From the NCBI RefSeq assembly GCF_034259325.1, contig NZ_JAXIVS010000012.1, positions 124,001 through 188,000 of the forward strand: DNA of 64,000 nt, read 5' to 3'. Each line of letters begins with the position of its first letter. The first letter of the stretch is position 1. A program made the position numbers and the translations under genes. Source of the stretch: Hyalangium ruber (GTDB taxonomy: Bacteria > Myxococcota > Myxococcia > Myxococcales > Myxococcaceae). A model generated the notes under the pieces. The model was not told where the DNA came from. It saw only the letters and a list, made by a program, of their open reading frames with translations, and did no database searches. Of this stretch, positions 16,393 to 26,924 are shown piece after piece.

Positions 16393-17532
16393 ATGGCGGA
16401 CCTTCCGGACCTCGAAACCCTCCGAAAAGCCATCGAGCGTATCGATGATGAGATCCTCGACGCCCTCCGGCGGCGGATGGATCTCGCGGACGACATCGCC
16501 AAGACCAAGCTAGCTGCGGCCTCCCCTCTCCGGGACCCTCGCCGCGAGGACCTCGTGCTCCGCAAGGTGCGCGAGGCCGCCGCGTCCCGGGGCCTGGATC
16601 CCCATGAGCTCGAGCGCATCTACCGGCTCATCATGGACATGTCCGTCGCCCGGCAGCAGGCGCTCATCCACCGGCTCGACACCACCCCCCTCCGGGTGGG
16701 CTACCCCGGCATCGAGGGCTCTTACAGCCACCTCGCCGCGCGCCAGCGCTACGCGGGCCGTCCCGGCGGCGTGCTCCTCTCCGGCTTCGAGACGGGCCGC
16801 GAGGTGTTGGAGGCCCTGCGCCGAGGCGAACTCGACCTCGCCCTGCTCCCCATCGAGAACACCTCCGCGGGCAGCATGAACGAAACCTACGACCTGCTCG
16901 CCGAGGGCCGCGCCGTCATTACTGGCGAGCTGGTGAGCCAGGTGGACCATCGGTTGCTCGGCCTGCCTGGAGCGAAGCTCGAAGACCTGCGCACCGTGCT
17001 GTCCCACCCGCAGGCCATCGCGCAGTGCGACACCTTCCTGCGCAAGATGCCGTGGATCCGCCCCCTGCCCGAGTTCGACACCAGCGGCGCGGCCCTCAAG
17101 GTGCGCGAGCTGAACGATCCCACCGTAGCCGCCATCGCCAGCGAGTCAGCCGCCCAGCGCTTCGGGCTGGTGGTGCTGGCGCGCGACATCCAGACCGCCT
17201 CCGGCGACTACACGCGCTTCGTGGAGATTGCCCGCGAGGCCGCGCCCGTTCCTCCGGACGTGCCCTGCAAGACGTCGCTGATGGTGGTGCTGGAGCACCG
17301 CCCCGGCACGCTCGGGCAGGTGCTGATGCAACTGGCCCATCGCGGAGTGAACCTCGCCAAGCTGGAGTCCCGCCCCGTCCCGGGCGAGCCCTGGCGCTAC
17401 CGCTTTTATCTGGACGTGGAGGGCCACGCGGCCTCCGCCCCTCTCGTCGCGGCGCTCAAGGACCTCGAGCCCCTTACCTCCTCCATGCTCCTGCTCGGCA
17501 CCTATCCACGCGCGGAGTCTCCTCGTGAGTAG
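16393..17532 (+). CDS. pheA: bifunctional chorismate mutase / prephenate dehydratase (P-protein)
   Basis: Converts chorismate to prephenate and then phenylpyruvate for phenylalanine synthesis. 379 residues: an AroQ chorismate mutase domain at about 5-90 (LRKAIERIDDEILDALRRRM; Arg/Lys active-site residues visible), a prephenate dehydratase domain at about 98-275 (GYPGIEGSYSHLAA, LPIENTSAGSMNETYDLL, catalytic DYTRFVEI) and a C-terminal ACT domain with HRPGTLGQVL and the Phe-binding LESRPVPG. This is the normal length and order for PheA. It overlaps the next gene by 8 bases. Confidence 0.94.
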   Translation: MADLPDLETLRKAIERIDDEILDALRRRMDLADDIAKTKLAAASPLRDPRREDLVLRKVREAAASRGLDPHELERIYRLIMDMSVARQQALIHRLDTTPLRVGYPGIEGSYSHLAARQRYAGRPGGVLLSGFETGREVLEALRRGELDLALLPIENTSAGSMNETYDLLAEGRAVITGELVSQVDHRLLGLPGAKLEDLRTVLSHPQAIAQCDTFLRKMPWIRPLPEFDTSGAALKVRELNDPTVAAIASESAAQRFGLVVLARDIQTASGDYTRFVEIAREAAPVPPDVPCKTSLMVVLEHRPGTLGQVLMQLAHRGVNLAKLESRPVPGEPWRYRFYLDVEGHAASAPLVAALKDLEPLTSSMLLLGTYPRAESPRE

Positions 17533-18343
17533 GCTCCGGATCGCCTTCCAGGGCGAGCGTGGCGCCTACGGCGAGGAGGCCACCAACGCCCTCTTCGGCC
17601 CCACGGGGGAAGCCGTCCCCCTCTCCTCCTTCCGCGCCGTCTTCGAAGCCGTGGCCCAGGGCCGGGTGGATGGCGGCGTGGTGCCGGTGGAGAACTCCAT
17701 CGCCGGCTCGGTCACGGAGAACGTGGACCTGCTGCTGGAGTTCCCGCTGTCCATCACCGGCGAGCTCTCGCTGCCCATCCACCACTGCCTCCTCGCGCCG
17801 GCGGGGACGGCGCTGGCGGACGTCGAACGCGCCCTCTCACACCCCCAGGCCCTGGCCCAGTGCGCTGGCTTCCTGCGCCAGCGCGGCATCACCCCCGTGG
17901 CGGAGGCGGACACGGCGGGCAGCGCGAGGCGGGTGGCGGAGCAGCGCCCTCCCCGCACCGCCGCCATCGCCAGCCGGACCGCGGCGGGGCTCTATGGCCT
18001 CACGGTGCTCCAGGAGGGCATCGAGGACGCGCCGGACAACCACACCCGCTTCGTCGCGATGTCCGCCGTTCCCGCGCAACAGGGCCCTCGAAGCAAGACA
18101 GCGCTGGCGCTCACCATGGAGAACGTCCCCGGGGCGCTCTACCGCGTCCTGGGCGCGTTCGCCACGCGAGGCCTCGGCGTGCAGCGGCTGGAGCCCCGCC
18201 CCCTGAAGCGCCCAGGCGAGTACGTCTTCTGTCTGGACGTCGCGGGTTCCCGCGAGGAACCCGCCATGGCCGAAGCCCTCGACGAGGCGGCGCGCTCCTG
18301 CCGCTCGTTCCGGGTGCTGGGCAGCTACCGCGTCGCCGGCTGA
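17525..18343 (+). CDS. second, monofunctional prephenate dehydratase
   Basis: 272 residues starting with GTG at 17525 inside the end of pheA. It has the dehydratase domain (IAFQGERGAYGEEATNALFG, VPVENSIAGSVTENVDLLLE, catalytic NHTRFVAM) and an ACT domain (ENVPGALYRVLGAF, RLEPRPLKRPGEYVFCLDV), but no chorismate mutase. The ACT motif is EPRP instead of the usual ESRP, so allosteric behaviour may differ from the first copy. A dehydratase acting on prephenate or arogenate is expected. It overlaps the convergent DAHP-synthase-like gene by 19 bases. Confidence 0.9.
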   Translation: MSRLRIAFQGERGAYGEEATNALFGPTGEAVPLSSFRAVFEAVAQGRVDGGVVPVENSIAGSVTENVDLLLEFPLSITGELSLPIHHCLLAPAGTALADVERALSHPQALAQCAGFLRQRGITPVAEADTAGSARRVAEQRPPRTAAIASRTAAGLYGLTVLQEGIEDAPDNHTRFVAMSAVPAQQGPRSKTALALTMENVPGALYRVLGAFATRGLGVQRLEPRPLKRPGEYVFCLDVAGSREEPAMAEALDEAARSCRSFRVLGSYRVAG

Positions 18344-19452
18344 GCGCGCAGCCCGTCCCCGTTGCGCACGGCCTGCTCGTACGCCTCGCGGATGATGCGC
18401 GCGTAGCTCTGCAGCGCGGGCAGCTGCTCCAACCGCAGCGCCTGAGGCCCGTCGCACAGCGCCTGCTCCGGGTACGGGTGGAAGTCCACCAACACCATGG
18501 ACGCGCCAGCGATCAACCCCTGGCCGATGGCGTGGAAGATGTCCGGCAGCCCATCCGGCCCCGCCTCCGCGCGACCGATGGCGTGAGAAGGGTCCACGCA
18601 CACCGGCAGCCGCGTGAGCCGGCGCACCACGGACACATGCGCGAAGTCCACCATGTTCCGGTGCGGGTCCCCCAGGTGCGTCTTTACCCCGCGCAGGCAG
18701 AAGACGATCTTCGGGTTGCCCTCGCTCGCCACGTACTCACAGGCGTTGAGCGACTCCTCCAGGGTAATGCCCATGCCGCGCTTGAACAGCACCGGGAACA
18801 CCCGCTGCTGGCCCACCTGCTTGAGCAGCTCGAAGTTCTGCGCGTTGCGCGTGCCCACCTGCAGCATGACCCCGGTGGCGTTTCCGGACGCCTCCAGCGC
18901 CTCGCGGATCTCATCGATGTGGCGGGCGTTGGTCACCTCCATCGCCACGACCTTGATGCCGTGTTTGCCGGCCAGCTCAAACACCCACGGCAGGCACGCC
19001 GCGCCGAGCCCCTGGAACTCATAGGGGCTGGTGCGCGGCTTGTACGCGCCCATGCGCGTGGTGCGGATGCCACAGCGGGCCAGCGCCCCCATCATCGCGT
19101 CCACGCTCTCGCGGGTGTCCACCGCGCACAGGCCCGCGAACAGGTTCACGCTCCGCTCATCGAAGGTGACGCCGTTGTACTCGAAGCCCACCTGCGTCTG
19201 CCGCTTGCCGCCGTGGCGGCCGATGACGCGGTACTTCTCGGACACGCGCACCACCTGGCGCACGCCCGGAATCTGCTCGAAGGGCTCGGAGGGAACCTGG
19301 GCCGTGGGCCCCAGCAGGTAGATCTCGGTGACCGTGTACTCGGCCCCCTCGATGCGGTGCGTGCGCGGGGTGAGCCCCTTGTACTGCGCGGCGACCTGCA
19401 GAACCGCGTTCACCGCGGACTCGGAGGAGTCCGGCTCCAGCATCACGATCAT
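18325..19452 (-). CDS. divergent type I-beta DAHP synthase-like protein
   Basis: 375 residues. The N-terminal ferredoxin-like domain (about 1-75) and a barrel with GAYKPRTSPYEFQGLG (135-150) place it in the AroF/KDSA-type I-beta DAHP synthases, which condense PEP and erythrose 4-phosphate at the start of aromatic synthesis. The metal-ligand positions are Cys109 (FAGLCAVD), His290 (VDPSHAIG) and Asp334 (CDGPQAL), but the fourth, usually Glu in VEVHP, is Asp323 (VDFHP). The CERGIRT motif reads CLRGVKT. It may still be active, or may use a related substrate. The next gene on the strand starts after 60 bases of spacer and is unrelated. Confidence 0.8.
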   Translation of the reverse strand: MIVMLEPDSSESAVNAVLQVAAQYKGLTPRTHRIEGAEYTVTEIYLLGPTAQVPSEPFEQIPGVRQVVRVSEKYRVIGRHGGKRQTQVGFEYNGVTFDERSVNLFAGLCAVDTRESVDAMMGALARCGIRTTRMGAYKPRTSPYEFQGLGAACLPWVFELAGKHGIKVVAMEVTNARHIDEIREALEASGNATGVMLQVGTRNAQNFELLKQVGQQRVFPVLFKRGMGITLEESLNACEYVASEGNPKIVFCLRGVKTHLGDPHRNMVDFAHVSVVRRLTRLPVCVDPSHAIGRAEAGPDGLPDIFHAIGQGLIAGASMVLVDFHPYPEQALCDGPQALRLEQLPALQSYARIIREAYEQAVRNGDGLRAQPATR

Positions 19453-19511
19453 TCACAGGCTCCGGGCGGGAGAAGGGTCACCCAGAGGGTAACCACCGCC
19501 TCCCGCGCCGC

Positions 19512-20075
19512 TCAGCCCGCGGGGCGCAGCCGGGCAGCCAGGTGCGCGTAGTGGCTGCTGCGCTCGGCATCCCCGAGGTGCGACCAGACGTCCGCCAGCG
19601 CCCTCGCCGCCTCGATGAAGCCAGGGTGGTACTCGAGCGCCAGCTCGAAGGCATGGCGGGCGTGCCGGTAGCGCGCCTTGTCCGCCCGGCGCGAGCCCCG
19701 CGCCAGCAGCGCCTGCCCGAGGGTGAAGATCTCGACCGCCGCGGCCTCCCGGTACGGGGGCTCGGGGTTGAGCTGGAAGGCGCGCTCCAGCAGCGTGGAG
19801 GCCGCCTCGGGCTCGTCCAGGTCGAGCTGGCAGAGCGCGGCGTTGCGGTAGTTGTCCGCGAGGGTCGGGTCCAGCTCGATGGCGCGCTCGAAGCACCGCA
19901 GCGCCTCCGCCGGCCGCCCCAGCCGGGCCAGGGAGAACCCCTTGGCGCTCAGCGCCGGAGAGTGACGAGGATCCTCGCCCAGCACCTTGTCGAAGGCCTG
20001 GATGGCGGAGGGGTGATCCCCGGACATGGAGCGGTTGACGCCCTCGTTGAACGCCGCGAGCAGCTTGTGTGACAT
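19512..20075 (-). CDS. TPR-repeat protein
   Basis: 187 residues from the ATG at 20075 (GAGAGG upstream). At least four tetratricopeptide repeats cover almost the whole protein, for example NEGVNRSMSGDHPSAIQAFDKVLGEDP written in two parts (NEGVNRSMSGDHPSAIQ; AFDKVLGEDP), FSLARLGRPAEALRCFERAI and RHARHAFELALEYHPG. No signal peptide, so a cytoplasmic scaffold or adaptor. It is a single-gene unit with its own upstream spacer. A specific partner cannot be named. Confidence 0.85.
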   Translation of the reverse strand: MSHKLLAAFNEGVNRSMSGDHPSAIQAFDKVLGEDPRHSPALSAKGFSLARLGRPAEALRCFERAIELDPTLADNYRNAALCQLDLDEPEAASTLLERAFQLNPEPPYREAAAVEIFTLGQALLARGSRRADKARYRHARHAFELALEYHPGFIEAARALADVWSHLGDAERSSHYAHLAARLRPAG

Positions 20076-20227
20076 CCGTTGCCTCTCATCGAGGGGCCGC
20101 GCGCCCGACCCACAGCGCGGCCACACGAATAGCCTGACAGGCAAGAGACGGGCTGAAAAGCCAGCCCCCCTTGGGAGCTGGCCTCCGCCGCAAGTCTCGC
20201 TAATAAGTGTTCACACCGCAGCGCGGG

Positions 20228-20246
20228 GCTGAGGGATTCCCTCAGC
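20228..20246 (-). terminator. possible terminator after the NtrC-type regulator gene
   Basis: Perfect 8-bp stem gctgaggg / ccctcagc with a 3-base loop, 61 bases beyond the leftward stop. There is no T tract, so the assignment is tentative. Confidence 0.35.
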
Positions 20247-20306
20247 TTCGCGCACGAGGAAAGGTCCCCTCGAAAAGTCCGGGTATCTGGGGACCCAGCC
20301 CAGGGC

Positions 20307-21938
<1,632 letters not shown>

Positions 21939-22002
21939 CCCCACGTCTCCCCTCGCCCGTACCGAAGAAGGTGTCACCGCGACTCGCCGCGTGCCACCCC
22001 AC

Positions 22003-22956
22003 TCACACCGATATCCGACTCACGCCGAAGTCCGGCCGGCGCACCTCGCGCGACCGGCGCATCTCCTCGAGCGCCGCCTTCAACAGCACCGTCGGCGCCC
22101 CCACCACATCCGGAAAACTCACCGCTCCCAGCATCAGCGAGGTGCGCAGCACCTTGCCCTCCACCTGGAAGCGCGCCAGCTCGAAGCGCGCCGAGACGCG
22201 CTCCAACACCGTCGGCATCGCCTCGGCCGCCGTGCCCGGCAACATCATGGCGAACTCGCCATCCGACACTCGCGCCACCACGTCCGACTCCCGCACCGTC
22301 TGTCCCAGCACGACCGCGGTGTAGACCAGCAGCCGGTCCGCCATGGCCGCCCCGTGCTGCTTTCGCACGGCCCGGAAGTTTTGCGGCGCGCACGTCACCA
22401 CGGAGAAGCCTCCGCCATAGCGCTCCGCCCGCCGCGTCTCCTGGCCGATCATCGCCATGAAGAACGCCTTGTTGTAGAGGCCCGTGAGCGGATCATGCAG
22501 CACCAGCGCGGTGCCCGTGTCCGCGCCCTCGGCGGCGCGCAGCACCGCGGCGCGCAGCCGCAGCTGCGAATGCAGCTTGAGCGCCAGCTCCGCCCCCGAG
22601 ACCGAGCGCGACACCATGTCCACGCACTGCCCCTTCTCCAGGCAGTGGCGCCAGGCCTCCGGCTCGTTCGGATCCACCATATAGAGCAGCGGCACCGTGC
22701 TGCCGCCGAGCTGGCGCAGCCTGCGCACCGTCGCCACCGCCGCGAAGTCCGGGCCCTGGGCGGCGAGCACCACCGCATCGGGCCGGATGACCTCGAACAG
22801 CGGCGCGGCCGCGTCGAAGCGCGTGAGCGGCACCACCCGGAACCCGCCCTCGGCCAGCAGTGCCCGCGTCCGCTCCAACTCGTCGGCCCGCGGCTCCACC
22901 AGAAGGACGGTCGGCTGAAGCCCCGCTTTCCCACCGTGCTTGCGCTTCAACCCCAC
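22003..22956 (-). CDS. pseudo-receiver / degenerate GGDEF protein
   Basis: 317 residues, GTG start at 22956 with GGAGGAGG upstream. The first 125 residues look like a receiver domain, but the phosphoacceptor position after the third strand (PDAVVLAAQ) is Ala rather than Asp. The C-terminal half has the GGDEF-domain opening HDPLTGLYN (154-162), but the active-site loop reads SDGEF (231-235) instead of GG(D/E)EF. Diguanylate cyclase activity is therefore doubtful; it could bind nucleotide or a protein partner. The neighbouring NtrC-type gene, same strand, may be co-transcribed. Confidence 0.82.
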   Translation of the reverse strand: MGLKRKHGGKAGLQPTVLLVEPRADELERTRALLAEGGFRVVPLTRFDAAAPLFEVIRPDAVVLAAQGPDFAAVATVRRLRQLGGSTVPLLYMVDPNEPEAWRHCLEKGQCVDMVSRSVSGAELALKLHSQLRLRAAVLRAAEGADTGTALVLHDPLTGLYNKAFFMAMIGQETRRAERYGGGFSVVTCAPQNFRAVRKQHGAAMADRLLVYTAVVLGQTVRESDVVARVSDGEFAMMLPGTAAEAMPTVLERVSARFELARFQVEGKVLRTSLMLGAVSFPDVVGAPTVLLKAALEEMRRSREVRRPDFGVSRISV

Positions 22957-23087
22957 TGCTCCGTCCTCCTCCCCTGGTTCAGAACTTTCTTCCCCACCCT
23001 GGCCCCCGCCGGCTCCCCCAGATTTACAGCCCTACCCGCCGCCCCACCCTGTCCATCCCCTTGAAGTTCCAGGAGAAGGGTACTGCT

Positions 23088-23366
23088 TTACTCTTCTCGG
23101 GAGCCTTGAGGAGCAACCCCTGTGCCATCCTTGCCCCTCAGCAGCCAGGCCTCCACGGCGGCCTCCTCCACCCGGTGTTTGAAGGCCAGCTCGTCATTGA
23201 TGAAGACCACGGGGATGTCGTAGCGCCACGCCTGCAGGGCCGCTGGATCCTCCAGAATGCTGATGATCCTCAGCTCGAAGGGGATACGAGCACGTACACG
23301 CTCCACCACGGCGATCGCCTCGTCGCACAGGGAGCAGGCGGGTTTCGAGTAGATATCGACCTTCAT
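23088..23366 (-). CDS. glutaredoxin-like (DUF836-type) thiol protein
   Basis: 92 residues, a compact thioredoxin fold with MKVDIYSKPACSLCDEA (Cys11-x-x-Cys14) and the cis-Pro strand DIPVVFINDELAFKHRV. This is the YruB/DUF836 type rather than classical Grx. It probably handles small redox substrates in the cytoplasm. The ATG lies 21 bases from the ATG of the divergent DUF4388 gene, so the two share a very short promoter space. Confidence 0.85.
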   Translation of the reverse strand: MKVDIYSKPACSLCDEAIAVVERVRARIPFELRIISILEDPAALQAWRYDIPVVFINDELAFKHRVEEAAVEAWLLRGKDGTGVAPQGSREE

Positions 23367-23387
23367 GGCGTTGCAGGATGCTCAGCG

Positions 23388-24545
23388 ATGCACGGCCTGT
23401 CAGGAGACTTCGCGACGATGCCCCTCAAGGACGTCGTCAGCTACCTTGGGAACCGTCGGATATCCGGCATCCTCAGGGTCCAGCGGGGCGGCGTCTTCAA
23501 GGAGATGACGGTTGGAGAGGGGTGCGTCATCAGCGCCAGCTCCAACCAGCCGCGCGAGTTCCTGGGCCAGTTCCTCATCAACATGGGGCACCTGACCGAG
23601 GATCAGCTCGGCAAGGCGTTCGAGACGCAGCGCGCCACGGACATCCTGCTGGGCAAGGTGTTGGTGATGAAGGGGCTGGTGCCGGAGCCCACCGTCCACA
23701 ACATGCTCAGCCTCAAGTTCCGGGAGATGCTGCTGGATGCCTTCCAGTGGTCGGACGGTGAGTTCCAGTTCGACACGGTGGAGGCGCCGCCCAGCGTCGA
23801 GGGCTTGGACATCCGGGTGGACCTGCTGGACGTCCACCGCGAGGGCGAGTTCCGGGAGACGGCGTGGCAGGCCATCCGGGCGGTGTTCCCCTCGGGGCAG
23901 GCGCGGCTGACGGTGGATGAGCGCCGGCTGCCCGAGCAGCGTCAGTCCGGAGGCCTGGACGATCGGATCGTCGCCCACATCAAGGAGGGCATGACGATCG
24001 ACGAGATGGCCCTGGCGCTGCACGCCTCGGACTTCTACCTCTACCAGCGGCTCTATGCGCTCTACCGCCAGGACGCGGTGAAGGTGCGCGAGGAGCCCGT
24101 CGCGCCGCCCGAGCCAGTGCGCGCGCCTCCGAAGTCGGAGCCGCAGATCATCGGCTCGGAGTCGCCCGCGGACGAGGTGATTCAGGCGGCGCGCATGTTC
24201 CTGGACATGAGCAACTACCGGGACGGCGAGGCGCTGGCGCGCCGGGCGCACGAGCTGGCCCCCTCGCCGGAGACGGCGGCGCTGCTGAAGCAGGCGGAGA
24301 CGGGCCTGTTGGACTCGCTGCGCTGGGTGCTGATGGATCCGCCGCAGGTGCCCTCGCTGCAGGTGCCCTCGGCGAAGCTCAAGACGATGCAGCTCACCGC
24401 GCCGGAGCGCTATCTGCTGTCGCGCATCGACGGCAAGCGGGACGTGGCCGCCATCGTGCGTGTGTCGCCGCTGCACGAGCTGGACGCGCTGAAGTACTTC
24501 CAGGGCTTCGTGGACAGCGGCTTCGTGAAGCTCACCCCGCGCTGA
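23388..24545 (+). CDS. DUF4388 (PATAN-type) protein
   Basis: 385 residues. The ATG at 23388 is preferred because the DUF4388 domain starts there: MHGLSGDFATMPLKDVVSYL, RRISGILRVQRGGVFKEMTV, GCVISASSNQPREFLGQ (about 1-115). A second helical region with YALYRQDAVKV and a Pro-rich break (about 222-250) precede a TPR-like segment (ARMFLDMSNYRDGEALARRA) and a C-terminal domain ending LKYFQGFVDSGFVKLTPR. Such proteins are abundant in Deltaproteobacteria and often linked to gliding or two-component signalling, but the biochemical role is not established. Confidence 0.82.
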   Translation: MHGLSGDFATMPLKDVVSYLGNRRISGILRVQRGGVFKEMTVGEGCVISASSNQPREFLGQFLINMGHLTEDQLGKAFETQRATDILLGKVLVMKGLVPEPTVHNMLSLKFREMLLDAFQWSDGEFQFDTVEAPPSVEGLDIRVDLLDVHREGEFRETAWQAIRAVFPSGQARLTVDERRLPEQRQSGGLDDRIVAHIKEGMTIDEMALALHASDFYLYQRLYALYRQDAVKVREEPVAPPEPVRAPPKSEPQIIGSESPADEVIQAARMFLDMSNYRDGEALARRAHELAPSPETAALLKQAETGLLDSLRWVLMDPPQVPSLQVPSAKLKTMQLTAPERYLLSRIDGKRDVAAIVRVSPLHELDALKYFQGFVDSGFVKLTPR

Positions 24546-24554
24546 GCTGCCCCT

Positions 24555-26027
24555 TCACGGAGGCGCGGGGAGCCCCGTGGCCGTCGCCGGCAGGCTCAGC
24601 GGGGCATCCTCGAGCGTCGGCTCCTCCACCCCACCCTCCTCCCCTGACACCTGCTGGGTGGGAGGCGGCGCGTCCGTGGGCGCGGGGGACGGCGGGCTGG
24701 CCGTCTCGGCCACGGCGGCCGGGATCGGGAACGGCACGGGCACCCGCTCCAGGGCCAGACGCATGGCCTCGCGCCCGAGCCACGTGGCACGGATGCGCCA
24801 GAGCGGATCATTGACGATGAGGGCCGCCACCGCCACGCGGGGGTTGTCCTTGGGCGCGTAGCCCACGAACCACGAGTAGTCGCGGAAGGGGTTCTTGTCG
24901 GCCAGCGTGCCGGTCTTCCCCACGGCACCCTCCACGCGGAAGGCCCGCTCCCGGAAGATGCGGCGCGCGGTGCCCCGGGTGACGGTCTCCTCGAGCATGT
25001 TGGCCATGGCGCGCTTCACCTCGGGCGACAGCACCTGCTCGGGAGCGGGTGGAGTCACCTCGGGCGTGAACTCGGCGACGGGCGAGGGCTCGAAGAGGAC
25101 GGGATCGCGCCACACCCCGGTGGCGGAGGCGGCGGCGAGCGCGGCGCCATGCAGCGGCGAGAGGAACACGTCCCCGAAGCCCGCGCCGGTGTTGGCCAGC
25201 TCGAAGCTCTCCTCGGGGATGGAGGCCAGGGAGATGTCCGTGGGGATGGGGAACGGGATGGGCCGGTTGAAGCGCATGCGCGCGGCCATGCGGCGCAGCG
25301 CGTCGGCGGACAGGTACTTCTGGGTGAGCTTGGCGAAGACGACGTTGGCGCTCTTCCCCATGGCGGACGACAGCGAGTAGCAGTCCCCATCGCGCTCGCT
25401 GTCCTCCAGGAGCCGCTCGGTGAGCCGCCGCTTGCCGCCGTGGAAGCAGGCCTCCTCGTCCGGAGACACCCCAGCCTCCAGGAGCGCGCCGCCGGTGACG
25501 ATCTTGAAGATGCTGGCGGCCGGGAACACCGCGCGCGTCGTCAGCCCGCGCATGCCGGGCTGGGCCTGGGAGTGCTCCGCCAGCGCCAGCACCCGCCCCG
25601 AGGAAGGCTCGATGACCACGGCGGCGCCATAGGGCACCTGGTAGTCCTGCATGATGCGGGTCAACTGCCCCTGGAGCAGCGGATCCACCGTAAGCGTCTG
25701 CTCGCCCTGCTTGCTCGACACGACGAGGCGCCCCTGCTTGTTCACCCGGGCCTGGGCCAGCAAGTCCTCCTTGCGGGTCAGGGTCCGCATGCGAGTGATG
25801 GGGGGCGCGTCCTGGCGCGAGGGGACCGGCACGGGCGGCAGCAGCCCCAGCAGCTCGGTCCCAGCGTCCGGGGCTTCGGTCCCCGCGTCCGCCCCGGTTC
25901 CAGCGTCTGACAGCCCCGCATCGGTGGCGTCGAGGACCTGGGAAGAGTCCGAGGCGGTGCCCATCGCTCCGAGCAGGAGAGCGAGGGGAAGGAGCAGCGC
26001 GGCGAGGAGGTGGCGGGCGTGAGGCAT
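24555..26027 (-). CDS. penicillin-binding transpeptidase-domain protein
   Basis: 490 residues with an N-terminal signal or anchor (LLAALLLPLALLLGAMG) followed by a low-complexity Asp/Ala/Gly stretch (about 34-58). The transpeptidase domain spans about 125-425 and has all three serine-acyltransferase motifs: SIFK (in PAASIFKIVTG), SAN (in GKSANVVFAK) and KTGT. It lacks the large N-terminal dimer domain of class B PBPs. The C-terminus is a Pro/Thr-rich tail of about 60 residues. It probably acts on peptidoglycan in the periplasm; a beta-lactam-responsive or endopeptidase role cannot be excluded. Confidence 0.85.
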   Translation of the reverse strand: MPHARHLLAALLLPLALLLGAMGTASDSSQVLDATDAGLSDAGTGADAGTEAPDAGTELLGLLPPVPVPSRQDAPPITRMRTLTRKEDLLAQARVNKQGRLVVSSKQGEQTLTVDPLLQGQLTRIMQDYQVPYGAAVVIEPSSGRVLALAEHSQAQPGMRGLTTRAVFPAASIFKIVTGGALLEAGVSPDEEACFHGGKRRLTERLLEDSERDGDCYSLSSAMGKSANVVFAKLTQKYLSADALRRMAARMRFNRPIPFPIPTDISLASIPEESFELANTGAGFGDVFLSPLHGAALAAASATGVWRDPVLFEPSPVAEFTPEVTPPAPEQVLSPEVKRAMANMLEETVTRGTARRIFRERAFRVEGAVGKTGTLADKNPFRDYSWFVGYAPKDNPRVAVAALIVNDPLWRIRATWLGREAMRLALERVPVPFPIPAAVAETASPPSPAPTDAPPPTQQVSGEEGGVEEPTLEDAPLSLPATATGLPAPP

Positions 26028-26144
26028 CAGGCAAGGCCGATACTAGAGACTTGGCGGAGCCTGTCCACGTCCGCTCCCTCGACTGCTCTCCAAGCGGTGG
26101 AAACTGGCTCGCCCCCCCGGGATTTGACTAGGGTGCGCCGCACT

Positions 26145-26924
26145 TTGAACGTCTTGAAAGAAATCGCGGTGATCTGGGGCGCCGAGACGCGCCGATCCGT
26201 GCGCAGCGGGCGCGCGGTGGTGCTCCTGGGCCTCTACACCCTGTTCGCCGCGTTCGTCCTCGTGGTGGTGGGCGCCTTCTTCTCCCAGGTGACCCAGGGA
26301 AACCCGGACCTGCAGGGGCTGACGGACATGCCCCCCATCGTCCTGGTGGTCTTCAAGGTCAACCTCTTCTTCCTGCCGGCGTACGTGGCGCTGATGGGGT
26401 TCGATCAGATCAGCGGAGAGGTGGGCACGCGCTCCATCCGCTACCTCACCCTGCGCGCGCGCCTGTCCGCGCTGCTGATCGGCAAGTTCCTGGTGCAGGC
26501 CACGCTGCTGCTGGGGCTGGTGCTCATCATCGACCTCGGCATCTTCGTCTACGCGAAGATCACCACTCCGGGCTTCACCTTCTCCTCGCTGCTGCTCAAC
26601 CTGCTGAAGGTGTGGGGAGCCACCACCGTGTTCTCGCTGGCGTACGTGGCGCTGACCACGTTCTGCTCCAGCGTCGAGCGCAGCTCGGCGGTGAGCCTGG
26701 TCTTCAACTTCATCCTGCTGTTCATCTTCTGGTTGATGGACTTCGCGGGCGGCTTCGCCACCAGCGCCGTGCGCTACATCCGCTACCTGAGCCCCTCCTT
26801 CTATTCGTCGAACCTGCTGAGCTCCGATCCGAGCGAGTTCGGCGTCAGCGGGCTGGCCTACGCGGTCTTCACGCTGGTCTTCCTGGGCGGCGCCTACGCC
26901 ATCCTGCGCGCGAGGGACCTGTGA
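26145..26924 (+). CDS. ABC-2 type transporter permease
   Basis: About 259 residues with six hydrophobic helices (for example VVLLGLYTLFAAFVLVVVGAFF near the start and LAYAVFTLVFLGGAYAILRA at the end, each an ABC-2 core element). The start is uncertain: TTG 26145 or GTG 26133, both downstream of a short AGGG; upstream in-frame sequence is not protein-like. The stop overlaps the start of the ATPase gene by 4 bases. The motif EVGTRSIRYLTLRARLSALL is typical of ABC-2 permeases. Substrate unknown. Confidence 0.85.
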   Translation: MNVLKEIAVIWGAETRRSVRSGRAVVLLGLYTLFAAFVLVVVGAFFSQVTQGNPDLQGLTDMPPIVLVVFKVNLFFLPAYVALMGFDQISGEVGTRSIRYLTLRARLSALLIGKFLVQATLLLGLVLIIDLGIFVYAKITTPGFTFSSLLLNLLKVWGATTVFSLAYVALTTFCSSVERSSAVSLVFNFILLFIFWLMDFAGGFATSAVRYIRYLSPSFYSSNLLSSDPSEFGVSGLAYAVFTLVFLGGAYAILRARDL

